Source of the DNA: Fusarium oxysporum f. sp. lycopersici 4287
Lineage: Eukaryota > Ascomycota > Sordariomycetes > Hypocreales > Nectriaceae
Length of the DNA: 64,000 nucleotides
Assembly: GCF_000149955.1 (NCBI RefSeq)
Contig: NC_030994.1
Span: 1,094,151-1,158,150 of the forward strand
Reading direction: 5' to 3'
Under the pieces are notes generated by a model that did no database searches, had not been told where the DNA came from, and was given only the letters and a program-made list of their open reading frames with translations. This document shows, piece after piece, positions 45,492 through 57,326 of this stretch. Made by a program: the position numbers and the translations under genes. The number at the start of each line of letters is the position of its first letter. The first letter of the stretch is position 1.

Positions 45492-48384
45492 TCAGCGCCA
45501 TAACTCGCTGGTGTGGTGGCTGTAACACTCGCTTGGGGATGTTTCCACACCCTCTGACTCAAGAGGTAACAAGCGTCCAAGTCTGTGCTAGTTGTTCCAA
45601 TAACTGCCAGACAAAGGCTTCTTTGCTTGCGTCTCGAGCCAGCAACAGAGCACAAGACCGGCTTATGACAAGCGAGTGAAAAGAGCAAGGGTAAACATAT
45701 ATAAATTCCTCTCTCACGAGCTCATGATTTTTCCAGATACCTGTTGGCCCATATGCAGCTTTTACCGGGGTTTCAAAGACTTCTTCGCTGTTCTCATGTC
45801 GCCACTACCCAGGTCCTGGAAAACCATGACACTTTTCTTTGTTAATGGACGGAGCATAATCTTGCATGGTGGGAAGAAATTCAGCACTGGCTAGAAAGGA
45901 GAAAAGGTCTTTTCCCAAGGGACGCCGTTTTTGTATATGGAATTGGCGCTTGCCATTCCTCACTGTTTCTTTTTGTTATTCACCGGGGGCCTAGGCGCTG
46001 TTGCCATTGTTGATGGCGCTATTGTTTCTGCTGCTGTTGACGATGACGACGATATGATTCTTGGATGTTGTTTTTCTGCTTGGAACATACTTTGATCGAG
46101 TAAAGCATGTGTAGTTGTCGGCCACAGCTTGTGTAAGTAACCTGCAAGCGGCTGACTAGAAACGGCTGATGACTGAATGATTATGTCGTTATGAAAATGT
46201 TCGTTCAGTTTTTAAGCCTGGTAGTTGATGGGAAGACGCGTGTGTTTATAGACAATGGAACCAGAACCAGATACGAGTTTGAATGTGTGACTGAGTTGTG
46301 TTTTGTGAGTCAAGAATAGTGGCAAGAGATGGACTCTTTCTGAGTTGTATCGCCGAAACCCGTATTGGTTGAGAGGATAATGAGTGACTTTAATAGACAT
46401 TGAATGGGTTTTCAACATTTGACTGTTTGTTGGAAAGAATCGAATGTCCCAGATGACATGGGTCGAGTTGTCAATGTGAGGCGGAGAAGGTTCAGGTGAT
46501 GCTTGGGTGTGGATACTTATCAACACCCATTTTCACAACCAAGAGACTTTTTTCAATACAAAAAAGCCCAATAAGGAAACCAGGAGCTGTAGAATATCGC
46601 CAAATAGTAGGCTAAACAGAGAGAATAAAATCTGCAGTTCAAGAAAGTACGAAAGAAAAGAGGTGAGGGAGGGGGTTGTTGATGAGGGAAACTCTAGGAG
46701 GCTACACACGGACCACTTGATGCGTTGGCCAACTCATCGCTGCAGTTGACAAGCGCCGCACGCCAGTTTTGCAGTGGCTCATCGCCCTGTCAATCCCGCC
46801 TCGCATCACGCAGCGCATCGCGTTCCCGCACGCACCCACACCCCGGCCGAGCGAACGAACTGGTGAGGATCTGAGGTGCAGCAGGGAAGGCTATCGTGGG
46901 TGCCTCTGACTGGGTGTTGTCGTTTTCTTGAACGGCCAGGTGCTTCCGATGAACGGGTCCCTTTCCTAGATGGTCACTTCCATGTCTCTAAGCCTTGTAG
47001 GTGTGAGTTATTTCCGAGGGGTGTCTATTCCTTGACAGTATTGCCTGTTTCTAAGTCGGGGTAATCCATCGTGCTGCAGCTCATTGCTCAAGAGATCGTT
47101 GTTGATAGGCGAGGAAGCAAGGACAGCCTATAGAAATAGAACAAATAGTAAAAAAGCTTGGCTTGGAACAAGTCTGGGCGACATTCAGCTTTGATACTTT
47201 GAAAGGGATGAGCGATTGCGATGAGGTCATGCTGCACACTCGGACAGCCCTCGGGAGCTCCGACCAGACGGGGACGGCGGTGAACGGATGCGGAGCGGAG
47301 GACTCTATCGGTACGGGGGTGGAGACGGAGGAGTGGTAAGATGGTTCGACAAAAAGCGCAAATGAACGTCCTATAAAATGTCAGTGAGCTTCAATGGATA
47401 GAAGTGTAAAGCGTATTGACACACGATTTGAATAAAGTAGAAATAGAGATAAGAAGAAATTATCGTGTGGGAAAGGGTCGAAATTATTACTTCCTCGTAC
47501 GGAAATGAAATGGAATTCGAGGTTTGGAAAAAGGTGGACTCGGGCTTCTAATTGGAGCGCCGTCAACGACTGTGAGCGAATCGAACGTCTTGCGCTAGAC
47601 AATGGCTTTTCTGCAAATGGACATCCCTCACACGGCTCAAGTTCCGAATGACTTTTGAACCCCTGATATGACCGACCCTGGGATGCTTATTGGGAGCTGA
47701 CACTGAGGCTATCGTGACTGGACCACCTGGTAGTCAAGGAGCTGAGGAGCTGCGGAGAAAGTGACGCTACGTGACGAGAATCAGCTAGCGATTGGATCGC
47801 GATGTGACTCAATCATCGCTTAGACGAGAGCTGACCTCAGAAACTGAAGGTTGACGTTGCTGATTGAGAGTTGTGATGGTGGAGAGAAGTTGCCCAAGGG
47901 TGGATTCTCGATAATGGACGGATGCCTGACTTAGGTTATCGTTAGCTGGGCAAGCCCAGTGAAATGGGCTAGGTCTAGGAAGAAGGTTGTTGCCGTCACA
48001 GGGCCACTGTTTTCGGCACATTCCTTCCTTCCTCCTCCCTTGAATATTGTACGAATGTGATTCCTTCCCTTCAGAGGAGGATCTTAAATTGATCACACAC
48101 TCCAAATCAAACTCATGACAATAGAGAAGGATATCTAACAGTGTCTAACCAACAGTAAAGTAATCATGTACACGAATGTCGAAGACAGTCGTGAAGATTC
48201 CGTAGCGAGGCGCAGTTACTCCAAAGTTGAGGCTTGGGAGTTGTTGGAGGCTGAAACACTTCATTATTGAAGGGGTATCTTGATTCTCATAACTAACTCA
48301 TCCAGAAACCATGAACCAAACCATGAACCAAACCAATCCGTGCCTTGTTACATTTCTCATAATCATCCGTCACAAAAGATAAGT
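45492..48384. other. Convergent region arl8/GT17
   Basis: 2.9 kb between two stop codons, longer than usual for converging genes. 46740-46870 is GC-rich with promoter-like character, but I cannot build any gene from the surrounding frames. A 12-base tandem lies at 48306-48336, just outside the GT17 stop. Confidence 0.45.
48306..48336. repeat. 12-bp tandem repeat (AAACCATGAACC)
   Basis: Two perfect copies of a 12-base unit plus a partial third, about 50 bases beyond the stop codon of the GT17 gene. Seen directly. Confidence 0.85.
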
Positions 48385-49515
48385 TCATGGGTAGTCGCTG
48401 AACCCCGCGGTCTTGCCACTTCGATCCAACATATATCGAAACCTCTCCCGATCCTCAAGCAGACAAGTTGGAAGGTCGGCATTATTGTCTATTCGAGTGA
48501 ACGTATTCTCTTTACGTCCCCATAGGTCAACACCTTCACGTATCGCACTTGCGATACGATCTCGATCGCGGAAGGATTCGTGGTTCATCCACGCATGCGA
48601 GAAACTGGCCATCTTGTTCAGGAATTGGCCTATTGTCGAGAAGCACGAGCTGCAGTGCCAACCGGCATTGGCCAATGTTCCCTTTTCCAAGTCCCTGAGC
48701 AGAGGAATTCCTGCATCTCCAGTTCTCAAATTTCCAGGAAGAATGGTATTGCGCATGCCTTGGTAATATGTCGCTTGTGGGAATGGCCACTCAGGTCCAT
48801 CGTGAAGGAACTGGAAGGAATAGTAATAAAACTTGGAAGAGAGGGTCAGGCGACGGGGGAAGTTGCACGTCCGAAGTACCAGCATCGTTGCAGGGCGCAG
48901 AATCTCGTCGACATCGGCAACCAGAATGACATCGCCTTGAGTTGGGGTTTGCTCGCCAGTGAGCTTTGGGAAGACTTGGTCGAACATAGCGTTGCGCTGT
49001 AAGTCTTCTCGATCCCAATGACGCAAGGGCTTGAAGTCTTTCGGATACTCGAGTTGATGATAAATCATCTTGTCATGGTAAGGCTCAAAGCGTTTCCAGT
49101 TGTCGCGGATGACAAGGTCCTTGGGGCCACCCTGAAAGGTAAGTGGCGCCTCAACGACAACAAAATAATCGACATGATTGTACAGGGTCTTGAGTCGAAT
49201 TTCGAGAAAGTCCAGTTCTGTATTGACCATGAAGAGGTCGTAAATCTTGCGGCGACCGTTTGGCGCATCGGGATGAGGGTTGAAGACAGTGTAACCATGT
49301 GAGGCGCATAACGAGCGAGCGGCATCTGATGCGTAATATTCGTGATGCGACCTTGAAAAGTTAAGTCGAGGAAGTGAGAGAGAAACGCTGATATCTGTAT
49401 CAGTAATGCGATGAATGTGTGAACGATCATAGAACGGTTGCTTAGATAGAAGCACGACCACGCAGACGAGGGGTATCAACGAGAGGAACACACGATAAGG
49501 CACGCGAGAAGCCAT
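48385..49515 (-). CDS. GT17-family N-acetylglucosaminyltransferase-like protein
   Basis: Single exon, 376 residues. A signal anchor at residues 7-24 (YRVFLSLIPLVCVVVLLS) implies a type II Golgi membrane protein. The lumenal part contains RKIYDLFMVNTELDFLEIR, VDYFVVVEAPLTFQG, the acidic VADVDEI (probable DxD-type metal site) and AGWHCSSCF, matching the family of beta-1,4-mannosyl-glycoprotein GlcNAc-transferases (GT17, bisecting-GlcNAc type). Fungal members are common, but their acceptor is not established, as fungi do not usually make bisected N-glycans. The ATG at 49515 fits the signal anchor. Intact and intronless. Confidence 0.85.
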   Translation of the reverse strand: MASRVPYRVFLSLIPLVCVVVLLSKQPFYDRSHIHRITDTDISVSLSLPRLNFSRSHHEYYASDAARSLCASHGYTVFNPHPDAPNGRRKIYDLFMVNTELDFLEIRLKTLYNHVDYFVVVEAPLTFQGGPKDLVIRDNWKRFEPYHDKMIYHQLEYPKDFKPLRHWDREDLQRNAMFDQVFPKLTGEQTPTQGDVILVADVDEILRPATMLVLRTCNFPRRLTLSSKFYYYSFQFLHDGPEWPFPQATYYQGMRNTILPGNLRTGDAGIPLLRDLEKGTLANAGWHCSSCFSTIGQFLNKMASFSHAWMNHESFRDRDRIASAIREGVDLWGRKENTFTRIDNNADLPTCLLEDRERFRYMLDRSGKTAGFSDYP

Positions 49516-50435
49516 AATGATGATTTTCGCACATCAAGAGAAATGAGAGAATAAGAAGATCGTTAGTGCAACAGGGCTGCTATAAAATGGCAGCAGTGAC
49601 ATATGTCTAATAACACAAGGTCGCATGAGGGAGCAATAAATCGGTAATCACGGCATCTTATCCCCAAAAGGATTCGAAAATCAGCCCAATAATGCGTTGA
49701 TCTTGGACTAAGGCACGCCCTCAGCCTCAGGATAAAGGGATGGTCAGGCCGTTATACGAGTTTGTTACAATACAACCCACGCACGGCGTTGCTTCATTGG
49801 CTAAAATATCTGTTCCTGTCGGACTATGAAGCCGGCAATCTAACAAGCGTCGGCAGCTGAAAACAGTGATAAGCACCGACGCCATGTAATATAAAAAGTG
49901 TTTGAGGCTTGTTTAATCTAGTTTGATAATGATGTTCTCCCAGGGCTGATAACGATGAACGGGCTGACGCAATTTCATACGTACTTTTCGATTTCCCACG
50001 TGAAGATAATCGTAGTTCGTATAGCATCGAGGCCCGCTATTACTCTCATCCCAATGACGATCAAACAATGCAAAAGACACTAAATTGTTGAACCCAGCCG
50101 ATGGCCTCATTACAAAGCATCTATAAGCAGAGCTAGAGACTTTGTAAAGAAGATTCTGTTTATACACATGAAACGGAAATAAGCACCGTTTGATAATGGT
50201 AGACCCTTGAAGTTTAGTGTTGTGAGGGGGAGGCTCCATCAATTGATATCGATATCGCTTCCGGAGCCGAGACGGGGGCGGCATCGGCTCTTTCAACGGC
50301 CAAGGCTCGGTGTTCCCCTCACTATCGACACGTTTTTTGTGGAGGTTGTACCCCGTTCTACGCCCTATAACGACTTAACTCTATTGTTCCGTTCTGCGGA
50401 GATTGAAACTCTTGAGTCTAATTCGCTCTTCTATC
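49516..50435. promoter_or_regulatory. Divergent promoter GT17/threonine aldolase
   Basis: A 920-base spacer between two divergent start codons, so it must hold both promoters. No coding signal recognised. Confidence 0.5.
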
Positions 50436-51838
50436 ATGATGAGTCGTTCTTCTCGACTTGTCGTGTCCTCGGCAGTTCGCAACTTATCAAAATATCCTCT
50501 CCGGCCTCTATCGATATCTTTAACAGCACGCCCAATTGTCTTTTCACAACGGACTTTTACCTCTTCATCTGTCAAAATGGGAGACGCTGTCTCTGAGAAG
50601 CCTCGCAATGCCTGGCTCGGTGCTAAAGGGCCTGCGGCGCTTGACCTCCGCAGTATGTAGCTCACACATGTGTTGAGAGGTCAAACTCTAACATTGGTTG
50701 GTATAGGCGATGTGGTGACAACACCAACACCAGCTATGTTGGAAGCTGTCAAATCATGCTCTCTACTTGACGATGTCTTCCAGGAGGACCCTGCTACAAA
50801 CGAACTTGAAGCCTATGTTGCGGAACGCACCGGAAAGGAAGCCGGTCTTTTCGTCCTCTCAGGAACAATGGGAAACCAGCTCGCTCTTCGATCTCTTCTC
50901 ACACAGCCTCCTTACTCAGTACTGTGCGATTACCGTGCTCACATCTTCACCGCTGAAGCAGGCGGGTAAGTACTAAAAAATGGGCCATGGGTTTATTTGG
51001 CTTACAATTTTGTAGCACTTCAAACCTCACAGGGGCTCAGATTCAGACTGTTATTCCTAAAAATGGCAGATACATGACACTTGAAGAGATTCAAGAGAAT
51101 GTGACCCTGGATGATGATGTTCACGGTTGCCCTACACGTGTCATCAGTTTGGAAAACACTCTTCACGGCATGGTCATGCCTCTCAGTGAAGTCAAGCGAA
51201 TTGCTGAGTTCGCTAGAGAGCACGGCATTAGGTTACACTTGGACGGCGCACGACTATGGGAGGCAGTCGTCTCTGGAGCAGGTTCCCTGACCGAATACTG
51301 CTCTTACTTTGACACCATCAGTCTATGCCTCTCCAAGGGTCTCGGTGCCCCTGCAGGAAGTGTTATCGTTGGCACCAAAGCCACACTGAAGCACGCTCGT
51401 TGGGTCCGCAAGTCCATCGGCGGTGGTCTACGACAATCCGGTGTTCTCACATCTGCAGGACGCATCGCTATCGAGCAGACTTTTGGAAAGTCCCCCAACG
51501 GCCAAGATGGGCCTCTCAAGGCGTCTCACGAGATGGCGCGCAAGGTCGACGACCTCTGGACGAGCATGGGTGGCACGATTGATGAGCCAACGGAGACTAA
51601 CATGGTGTGGTTGAACCTCAAGGCGACAGGATGCAGTGTGAAGCGGTTCATTGAGATTGGTGCAGATGCTGGGCTCAAGTTCATGTCTAGCCGGTTGGTG
51701 ACGCACTACCAGGTTGCGCAGAATGAGGAAGAGGTTCTGAGACGGTTGAAGATTGTGTTTGAAAAGGTTCTAGGTGAGGGAGGAGATTCCAGTGCCCAGC
51801 AAAAGATTGGAAAGGGCAGTGTATATGTGCCCCAGTAG
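50436..51838 (+). CDS. gly1: L-threonine aldolase
   Basis: PLP enzyme that cleaves threonine to glycine and acetaldehyde. Three exons (50436-50652, 50707-50965, 51016-51838) joined across introns of 54 and 50 nt give 432 residues. The fold-type I signatures are present: LRSDVVTTPTPAM, DDVFQEDPATNELE, CDYRAHIFTAEAGG, the HLDGARLWEA segment and the PLP-lysine motif SLCLSKGLGAPAGS. From the ATG at 50436 the first about 47 residues are rich in Arg/Ser/Thr with almost no acid, like a mitochondrial presequence. A second in-frame ATG (MGDAVSEKPRN) would give a cytosolic form. It is divergent from the GT17 gene. Confidence 0.93.
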
Positions 51839-52408
51839 ATGAAAGGATAGGCTGGGTATTCGATCTACAGCTTGCTCTTTCGGTCCTACTCCTTACACAT
51901 GTTAGTGAAATACTGTGAGACGTTTCAGCCATCGAAAGATTTTTATAGTAGACTTGTCCATATAAGGCTGCTCTTTAGAGATATCTTCACAATTAAGGTT
52001 AGATGTTGACCGGCAGTTCTTGGTGTTAGTCACTAACGGTATTGTCTCGGTCAATTTCTTATGATCAGAGCCAGGACCAGGATCATGATCGACGACCTTG
52101 CGCAAACTATATTGACATCTCAGAACTATTCAGGCAGGTGTCAAGATATTTGACGGAATTGCCGAGACTGAAGCTGACGATTCACTCCATCACCAGCCCC
52201 AACAAGCATGGGACATTAGTCATGAAAATGGGCATCTGTCGGTCCTATTACACCGAGAATCAGTACTCGAGGTTTACCGTTTGCTGGTTCTTCTTCTCAA
52301 CGGGCGAGCCAAGAACGCCGCTGACACTTCTCTCAGGCTATACACTTGGTCGAATTGTTTAATTCCGCGCCCTGCGGGAACGTTTATTCCCAACGCTTGA
52401 AACTTGGA

Positions 52409-52430
52409 GACTTGGGACTTGGGACTTGGG
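52409..52430. repeat. (GACTTGG)3 tandem repeat
   Basis: Three perfect heptamers flanked by degenerate partial copies. Seen directly. Confidence 0.88.
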
Positions 52431-53056
52431 ATTCTTGACGTCACTGACCAATCGGTCAAATAAAGCTGCAAGCAGCGTGTAAATGATGCCGAAGCTAAGA
52501 GGGGAGAGTGCGGGGAATAGAGCAGAAACAAGGATTAGATGCAGACGTTTCTCCACGTTTGGTTTGTTTATTTTCTGTGGCGTCTGGGGTGTAGAGGATA
52601 TCACGTCACAGAGAGAGGATGACTGATTTATATTCAATTACTGTAAACTCATGATAGAAGTAATAATTGAACAGTGGACAGTTCAATTGAACAGAAACAT
52701 CAGTGAGGAGAGCCCTGGTTAGGTCATTCATCTTGGTATCATGATGTAAAGTTGGACTTAAGCCCCTTGGCAAAACAAACGCTAACTTACAATACCATGA
52801 ACCTTGAACTGCACAAGCTCGTAGTGGAGGTGTCAAGTAAAAGGAAAAATGTGGAAAATTGGACAATGATCGTCAAGCTGAGCTCTTTCTTTGCTTTAGC
52901 AACCCCCGGTTTCCATCTTCCATTCCATTCTTGGCTGGCAGCCTAAATGTTAGCAACTAAACAACCCATGACAGGCTCAAATCCTGTTCATGTTCACTAA
53001 ATATCATGTCATGATTCTTCTTGGCTTGGCCGAGTTACAGGCTTTGTAACTTTAAC

Positions 53057-53070
53057 TATATATATAAATA
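53057..53070 (+). promoter_or_regulatory. TATA box of the trehalase gene
   Basis: TATATATAAATA about 110 bases upstream of the ATG at 53177, followed by a CT-rich stretch typical of fungal transcription starts. Good position for a core promoter. Confidence 0.6.
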
Positions 53071-53176
53071 TGCTTCTCGTTCATCCCCTCTCCTCCTCTT
53101 GAATACCACTCTACTTCTGTACTCCTCGATTGGCAATTGTCAGTAGCTTTCTTTATCTTGGAGGAAGTAATCCGTG

Positions 53177-55398
53177 ATGCCGTCTCCACGACATATCGCT
53201 GCGGCTTTGGCTGCGTCAGCGACAACCGTATCTGCTCTCTACGTGAACGGCACAGTCGTTGCACCTTGCGACTCACCAATCTACTGCCATGGAGAGATTC
53301 TCGAGCAGGTTGAGCTTGCCCAACCCTTCAGTGACTCCAAGACCTTTGTTGATATGTAAGTCAACATCCAATCTCACCGTTATAACCAGGGCAGATACTA
53401 ATTCATCTCAAGGCCAGCCATTCGTCCCCTGAGTGAAATTCAGGATGCTTTCGACAAGTTGGATAAGCCGCTACGTAACAATTCGGCTCTCACGGAGTTT
53501 CTCAATGACTACTTTGCCGATGCTGGTAACGAACTCGAGGAAGTCCCAGAAGATGAGCTTGAAACAGACCCCAAGTTCCTCGACAAGATCAACAACACTG
53601 CCATCAAGGAATTCACACAAAAGGTCATCGATATTTGGCCTGATCTGACTCGTCGCTACGACCAAGATTCCAAGAACTGCAGCGATTGCCCCAACAGTTT
53701 CATCCCTGTCAACCGATCCTTCGTCGTTGCCGGTGGTCGTTTCCGTGAGCCTTATTACTGGGACTCTTACTGGATCATCGAGGGTCTTCTCCGAACTGGT
53801 GGCTCTTTTGTCAACATTGCAAAGAACACTATCGAGAACTTCCTTGATTTTATTGAGGAGTACGGCTTCGTCCCCAATGGCGCTCGTATTTACTACCTCA
53901 ACCGATCTCAGCCTCCTCTGCTGTCTCAGATGATCAAGGCTTATATCGAGCACACCAACGACACTGATATTCTTGAGCGTGCCCTGCCACTGCTTGTGCA
54001 AGAGCATGAGTTCTTTATGACTAACCGTTCGGTTCCGGTCTACATTAACAATGAAACTTACTACCTAAACACGTACGAACGCCAACCCTGGTACTTAGCT
54101 TGCGACTAACATGAACCACAGATATAACGTTTCCAACACTCGACCACGACCCGAGTCCTACCGCGAAGACTATGTTACTGCAAACAACGAGTCTTACTAC
54201 TCACCATCCGGTGAGGTTTACAGCGGTGGCGAAGAACTCAACTTCAAGACAAAGGAAGCTTTGTATGGAAATCTCGCCAGTGGTGCAGAGAGTGGTCTCG
54301 ACTATTCAGGTGCGTTCGCGATCCTGACCAAAGTTGAAAGTTGAAACTAATAATCGCATAGTTAAGTGGGTGGCCAGACCCGATGATGCTATTCGCGACA
54401 ACTACTTCCCTCTCCGATACCTCAACACTAGAAACATCATCCCTGTTGATCTCAACTCGATCTTGTACGGAAATGAGATCGCCATAGCTGAATTCTATGA
54501 GCAGACAGGCAACAGCAGTGCCAGCCGTCAATGGCGCGAAGTTGCGGCCAACCGCAGCTTTGCCATGCACGCCTTCATGTGGAACGAGACTCATTGGAGC
54601 TACTTCGACTACAACTTGACTTCCAAGGCACAGTCGATCTTTTACCCAACCGACAACAGCACTGCTGAGATTGATAAGGAGAATGCTCCCAAGGGCAAGC
54701 AGGTCTTCTTCAGTCCTACCCAGTTCTACCCCTTCTGGCTGGGTGCTGCCCCCGACTATCTCAAGAACAACCCATATGCTGTCCTCAATGCTTACAAGCG
54801 TGTCTCGTACTACCTGGACACCCGTCAGGGTGGTATTCCTGCCAGTAATGTCGAGTCAGGACAGCAGTGGGATCAGCCTAATGTCTGGCCTCCACTGATG
54901 CACATCCTCATGTCAGGACTTGAAAAGGTCCCTGCGACATTCGGCATCATGGATCCTTCTTTTATCGAGGTCCGTAGACTGGCTCTTCGTCTCGCACAGC
55001 GATATCTGGACTCAACATTCTGCACTTGGCGCGCGACTGGAGGAACAACTTCAGATTTGCCCCGAATCCAGTCAGCGGCTGAGGGGGCTGATGGTATCAT
55101 GTTTGAGAAGTACGCCGATAACGCTACCAACGTTGCAGGAGGCGGTGGTGAGTACGAAGTCGTTGAGGGCTTCGGCTGGACCAACGGTGTTCTGATCTGG
55201 GCTGTTGACGAGTTTGGCAACAGACTGAAGCAGCCTCAGTGTAACTTCACTGGGGATTCTTCTAATGAGCGTCGTGATACCAACAGTGCTGTCATGTTGC
55301 ATGCCCGCGATGCTGCTCGCGTTAAGAAGTTTGGCAACAGAAAGAGGGCCGCTGAGAAGGCTGCCCATAAGAGGTCGAGCCGTCTGTTTCACTTCTAA
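53177..55398 (+). CDS. Secreted GH37 alpha,alpha-trehalase
   Basis: Hydrolyses trehalose to two glucoses. Four exons (53177-53355, 53413-54072, 54122-54309, 54362-55398) with introns of 57, 49 and 52 nt join in frame to 687 residues. A signal peptide covers about residues 1-20 (ending TTVSA). Both GH37 signatures are present: GGRFREPYYWDSYW near residue 190 and QQWDQPNVWPP in the C-terminal half. NGARIYYLNRSQPP and EGFGWTNG are also conserved. Many Asn-X-Ser/Thr sites fit a secreted glycoprotein. The last about 35 residues are unusually basic (RKRAAEKAAHKRSSR). The apparent stop near 54109 is inside intron 2 (GTACGA donor, CTAAC branch, CACAG acceptor), not a truncation. GH37 acid-type secreted trehalase is the best call; the neutral NTH1-type lacks a signal peptide. 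Confidence 0.92.
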
Positions 55399-56072
55399 GA
55401 TATGATGGTTATTAATGACTGTATGAATGAGGAGTACACATTATATTAGTATAACTATACTTGATAGCGCCTATAATTGTATAGTATACCCAAAAGCTCG
55501 GCCGTGTGACATATAGTCGTGACCGCCTTCCCCGAAGTCACGGCCCCACACCCGGACCGGACATACCCCCAGCACCGCCATCGTATTGACCGTATTGAAA
55601 TCAATATGACAATATCAAGAGATAACATGACCACCGAAAAAGCAAGTATGAAAGCCTTATGAGGCAGGACGTCATCACGTGTACCCAAGCTGAACAGCAC
55701 AGCCACCAAACGCGGATTGAACGAGGCGATGAGGTCGACCACTAAGAACTCGATCTAAGCTGTAGGGCCAGCAAATGAGATCCTGAGGCCACGGGGAGAC
55801 AGATACGATGAATGCGAGAATTGCGTGTGGGGTGATTGGCGGTTAGATCGGCATCACCACATCGGCTGGGCGTTATTTGGCCTTCAGCCTTGGATATGGG
55901 ATTAGGGATTGAGGTGTTTATGGGACTATAAAGATGAAGCTGGTCCCTTGATTTTGTGTGAAGGATTACATGACATCAGTTATCTACTATTCCATTACTT
56001 GAAACTTAATCTCAGTTTGCAAACTATCGTTGCTATCACACGCACTTTTATGACTTGGAACATAACGTCAAG
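55399..56072. other. Trehalase 3' and YbjQ-type promoter
   Basis: 674-base spacer between tandem plus-strand genes, with AT-rich sequence just past the trehalase stop. No gene recognised. Confidence 0.5.
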
Positions 56073-56630
56073 ATGGTTGGTTTTGGATCAGCAAAAGACC
56101 AGAAGAAGAACCATGAGGAGGTTGCAGATATTCCTGCGCACTTGTCCGACTTGCACTGCGTGAGTATTCTCTCATATTTCTGCCGAAGATAATCTTGCTT
56201 ACACACTATAGTTCACCGAGACAGACAACTGTATAACCACAAGTCGGTCATCATCTCCAATTCTACCCAACTCCACTAACACATCCCAGCAATGATGGAC
56301 CTCCCCGGCTATCGCATCACCAAAGTTCTCGGCGCAGTCTACGGCATTACAGTACGCTCACGCAACATCGCCGCAGGAATCGGCATGGTTATAAAGAGCA
56401 TGGCTGGCGGCGAGCTGACCTGGTTCACTTCGATGCTGTACTCTTGCCGCAATGATTCTATCAGCAGGGTTGTTCAAGAGACGAAGAGGAGAGGGGGCAA
56501 TGCTATTATTTGTTTGCGCTTTGAGACTGGGGATTTGGGAGGCTTTGCACAGGCGAGTGCGTATGGGACTGCTTGTGTGGTTGAGAAGATTGAGGGTGCC
56601 AACGTTGAGACGCCTCAGTTGACGCATTAG
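56073..56630 (+). CDS. YbjQ/UPF0145-type small protein
   Basis: Best model has three exons (56073-56159, 56223-56244, 56290-56630), 149 residues. The core LPGYRITKVLGAVYGITVRSR, GGELTWFTSMLYSCRNDSI and RRGGNAIICLRFE match the UPF0145 family, annotated as possible heavy-metal-binding in bacteria; function in fungi is not established. The junction of exons 1 and 2 is uncertain. The nearest acceptor, TAG at 56211, gives an early stop, while the next, GAGAG at 56222, keeps frame and yields an ITTT run just before LPGYR, as usual in the family. Exon 2 would then be only 22 nt, and intron 2 (GTCGGT donor, 45 nt) is short. Confidence 0.7.
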
Positions 56631-57326
56631 TTTGATGTTGAAGTCGGAGATTGCGAGGATACCCTTGGTTAAAATCTTTAAGTAGTATTTCTGTTCTTGA
56701 TTTCAACAACGTCATCTTTATTCATCTGAATCTTGCCTCTCCTTCTCATTTGTTAATGAATGCTCGTCTCAATTGCGATTATAATACCCCGGATTTATTG
56801 CCCCCGGCCGCATAATGAGTGGGGCGCATCCGGGGTTCGGAGGCCGGGGGATGATGCTTCATGCGCCGGACCTCATATCGTATCGAAGCAGTTGAAACAT
56901 GATACAGAGTAACACTCAATATCATACACTTGGGAAGCAAATGTTTGAGGACAGATTGATGGAGACAAACCCTCAATGTGAAACTTCCTGATCGCCAGCT
57001 TACGTCATCAGAAGCTTTGCCCGATGCGACAAGTCGGCACGAGCACGAGCACGAGCTTAGACATAGCATTAGCATAGCCCATCATCCCCTCGCGTTAGTC
57101 TCTATTGACAACCAGATACAGGTCCAATTGACGCCTCGTTTCTTTCTTCTCTTTCATCCACAACCATTTGCCGATTCGTTTGTTTGCTCGTACTAGCCTA
57201 TCGTTATTCGATTCGATCTCCGACGACGCTCGCTTCCGCGCGCACCGCAACATGCGCCAGCACCAATAAACTCGCGTACCACAAACACCCAACACGATAT
57301 ACAACGGAGGACACCCTCCCCTAATA
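56631..57326. other. YbjQ-type 3' and dapB promoter
   Basis: About 700 bases, including a (GCACGA)3 tandem at 57037 and a CT-rich leader into dapB. No gene recognised. Confidence 0.5.
57037..57056. repeat. (GCACGA)3 tandem repeat
   Basis: Three perfect hexamers, about 270 bases upstream of the dapB start codon. Seen directly. Confidence 0.85.

Larger units (their letters stand above)
51839..53176. other. gly1 3' region and trehalase promoter
   Basis: 1.3 kb with a GACTTGG heptamer tandem at 52409-52430 and a TATA-like box upstream of the trehalase start. No gene recognised. Confidence 0.55.

Noticed and set aside
52970..53000. GGCTCAAATCCTGT resembling a tRNA B box
   Set aside because: No A box or cloverleaf stems could be built around it.
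54073..54121. Apparent stop codon inside the trehalase gene
   Set aside because: It lies inside a normal intron with GTACGA donor, CTAAC branch and CACAG acceptor; splicing restores the GH37 frame.
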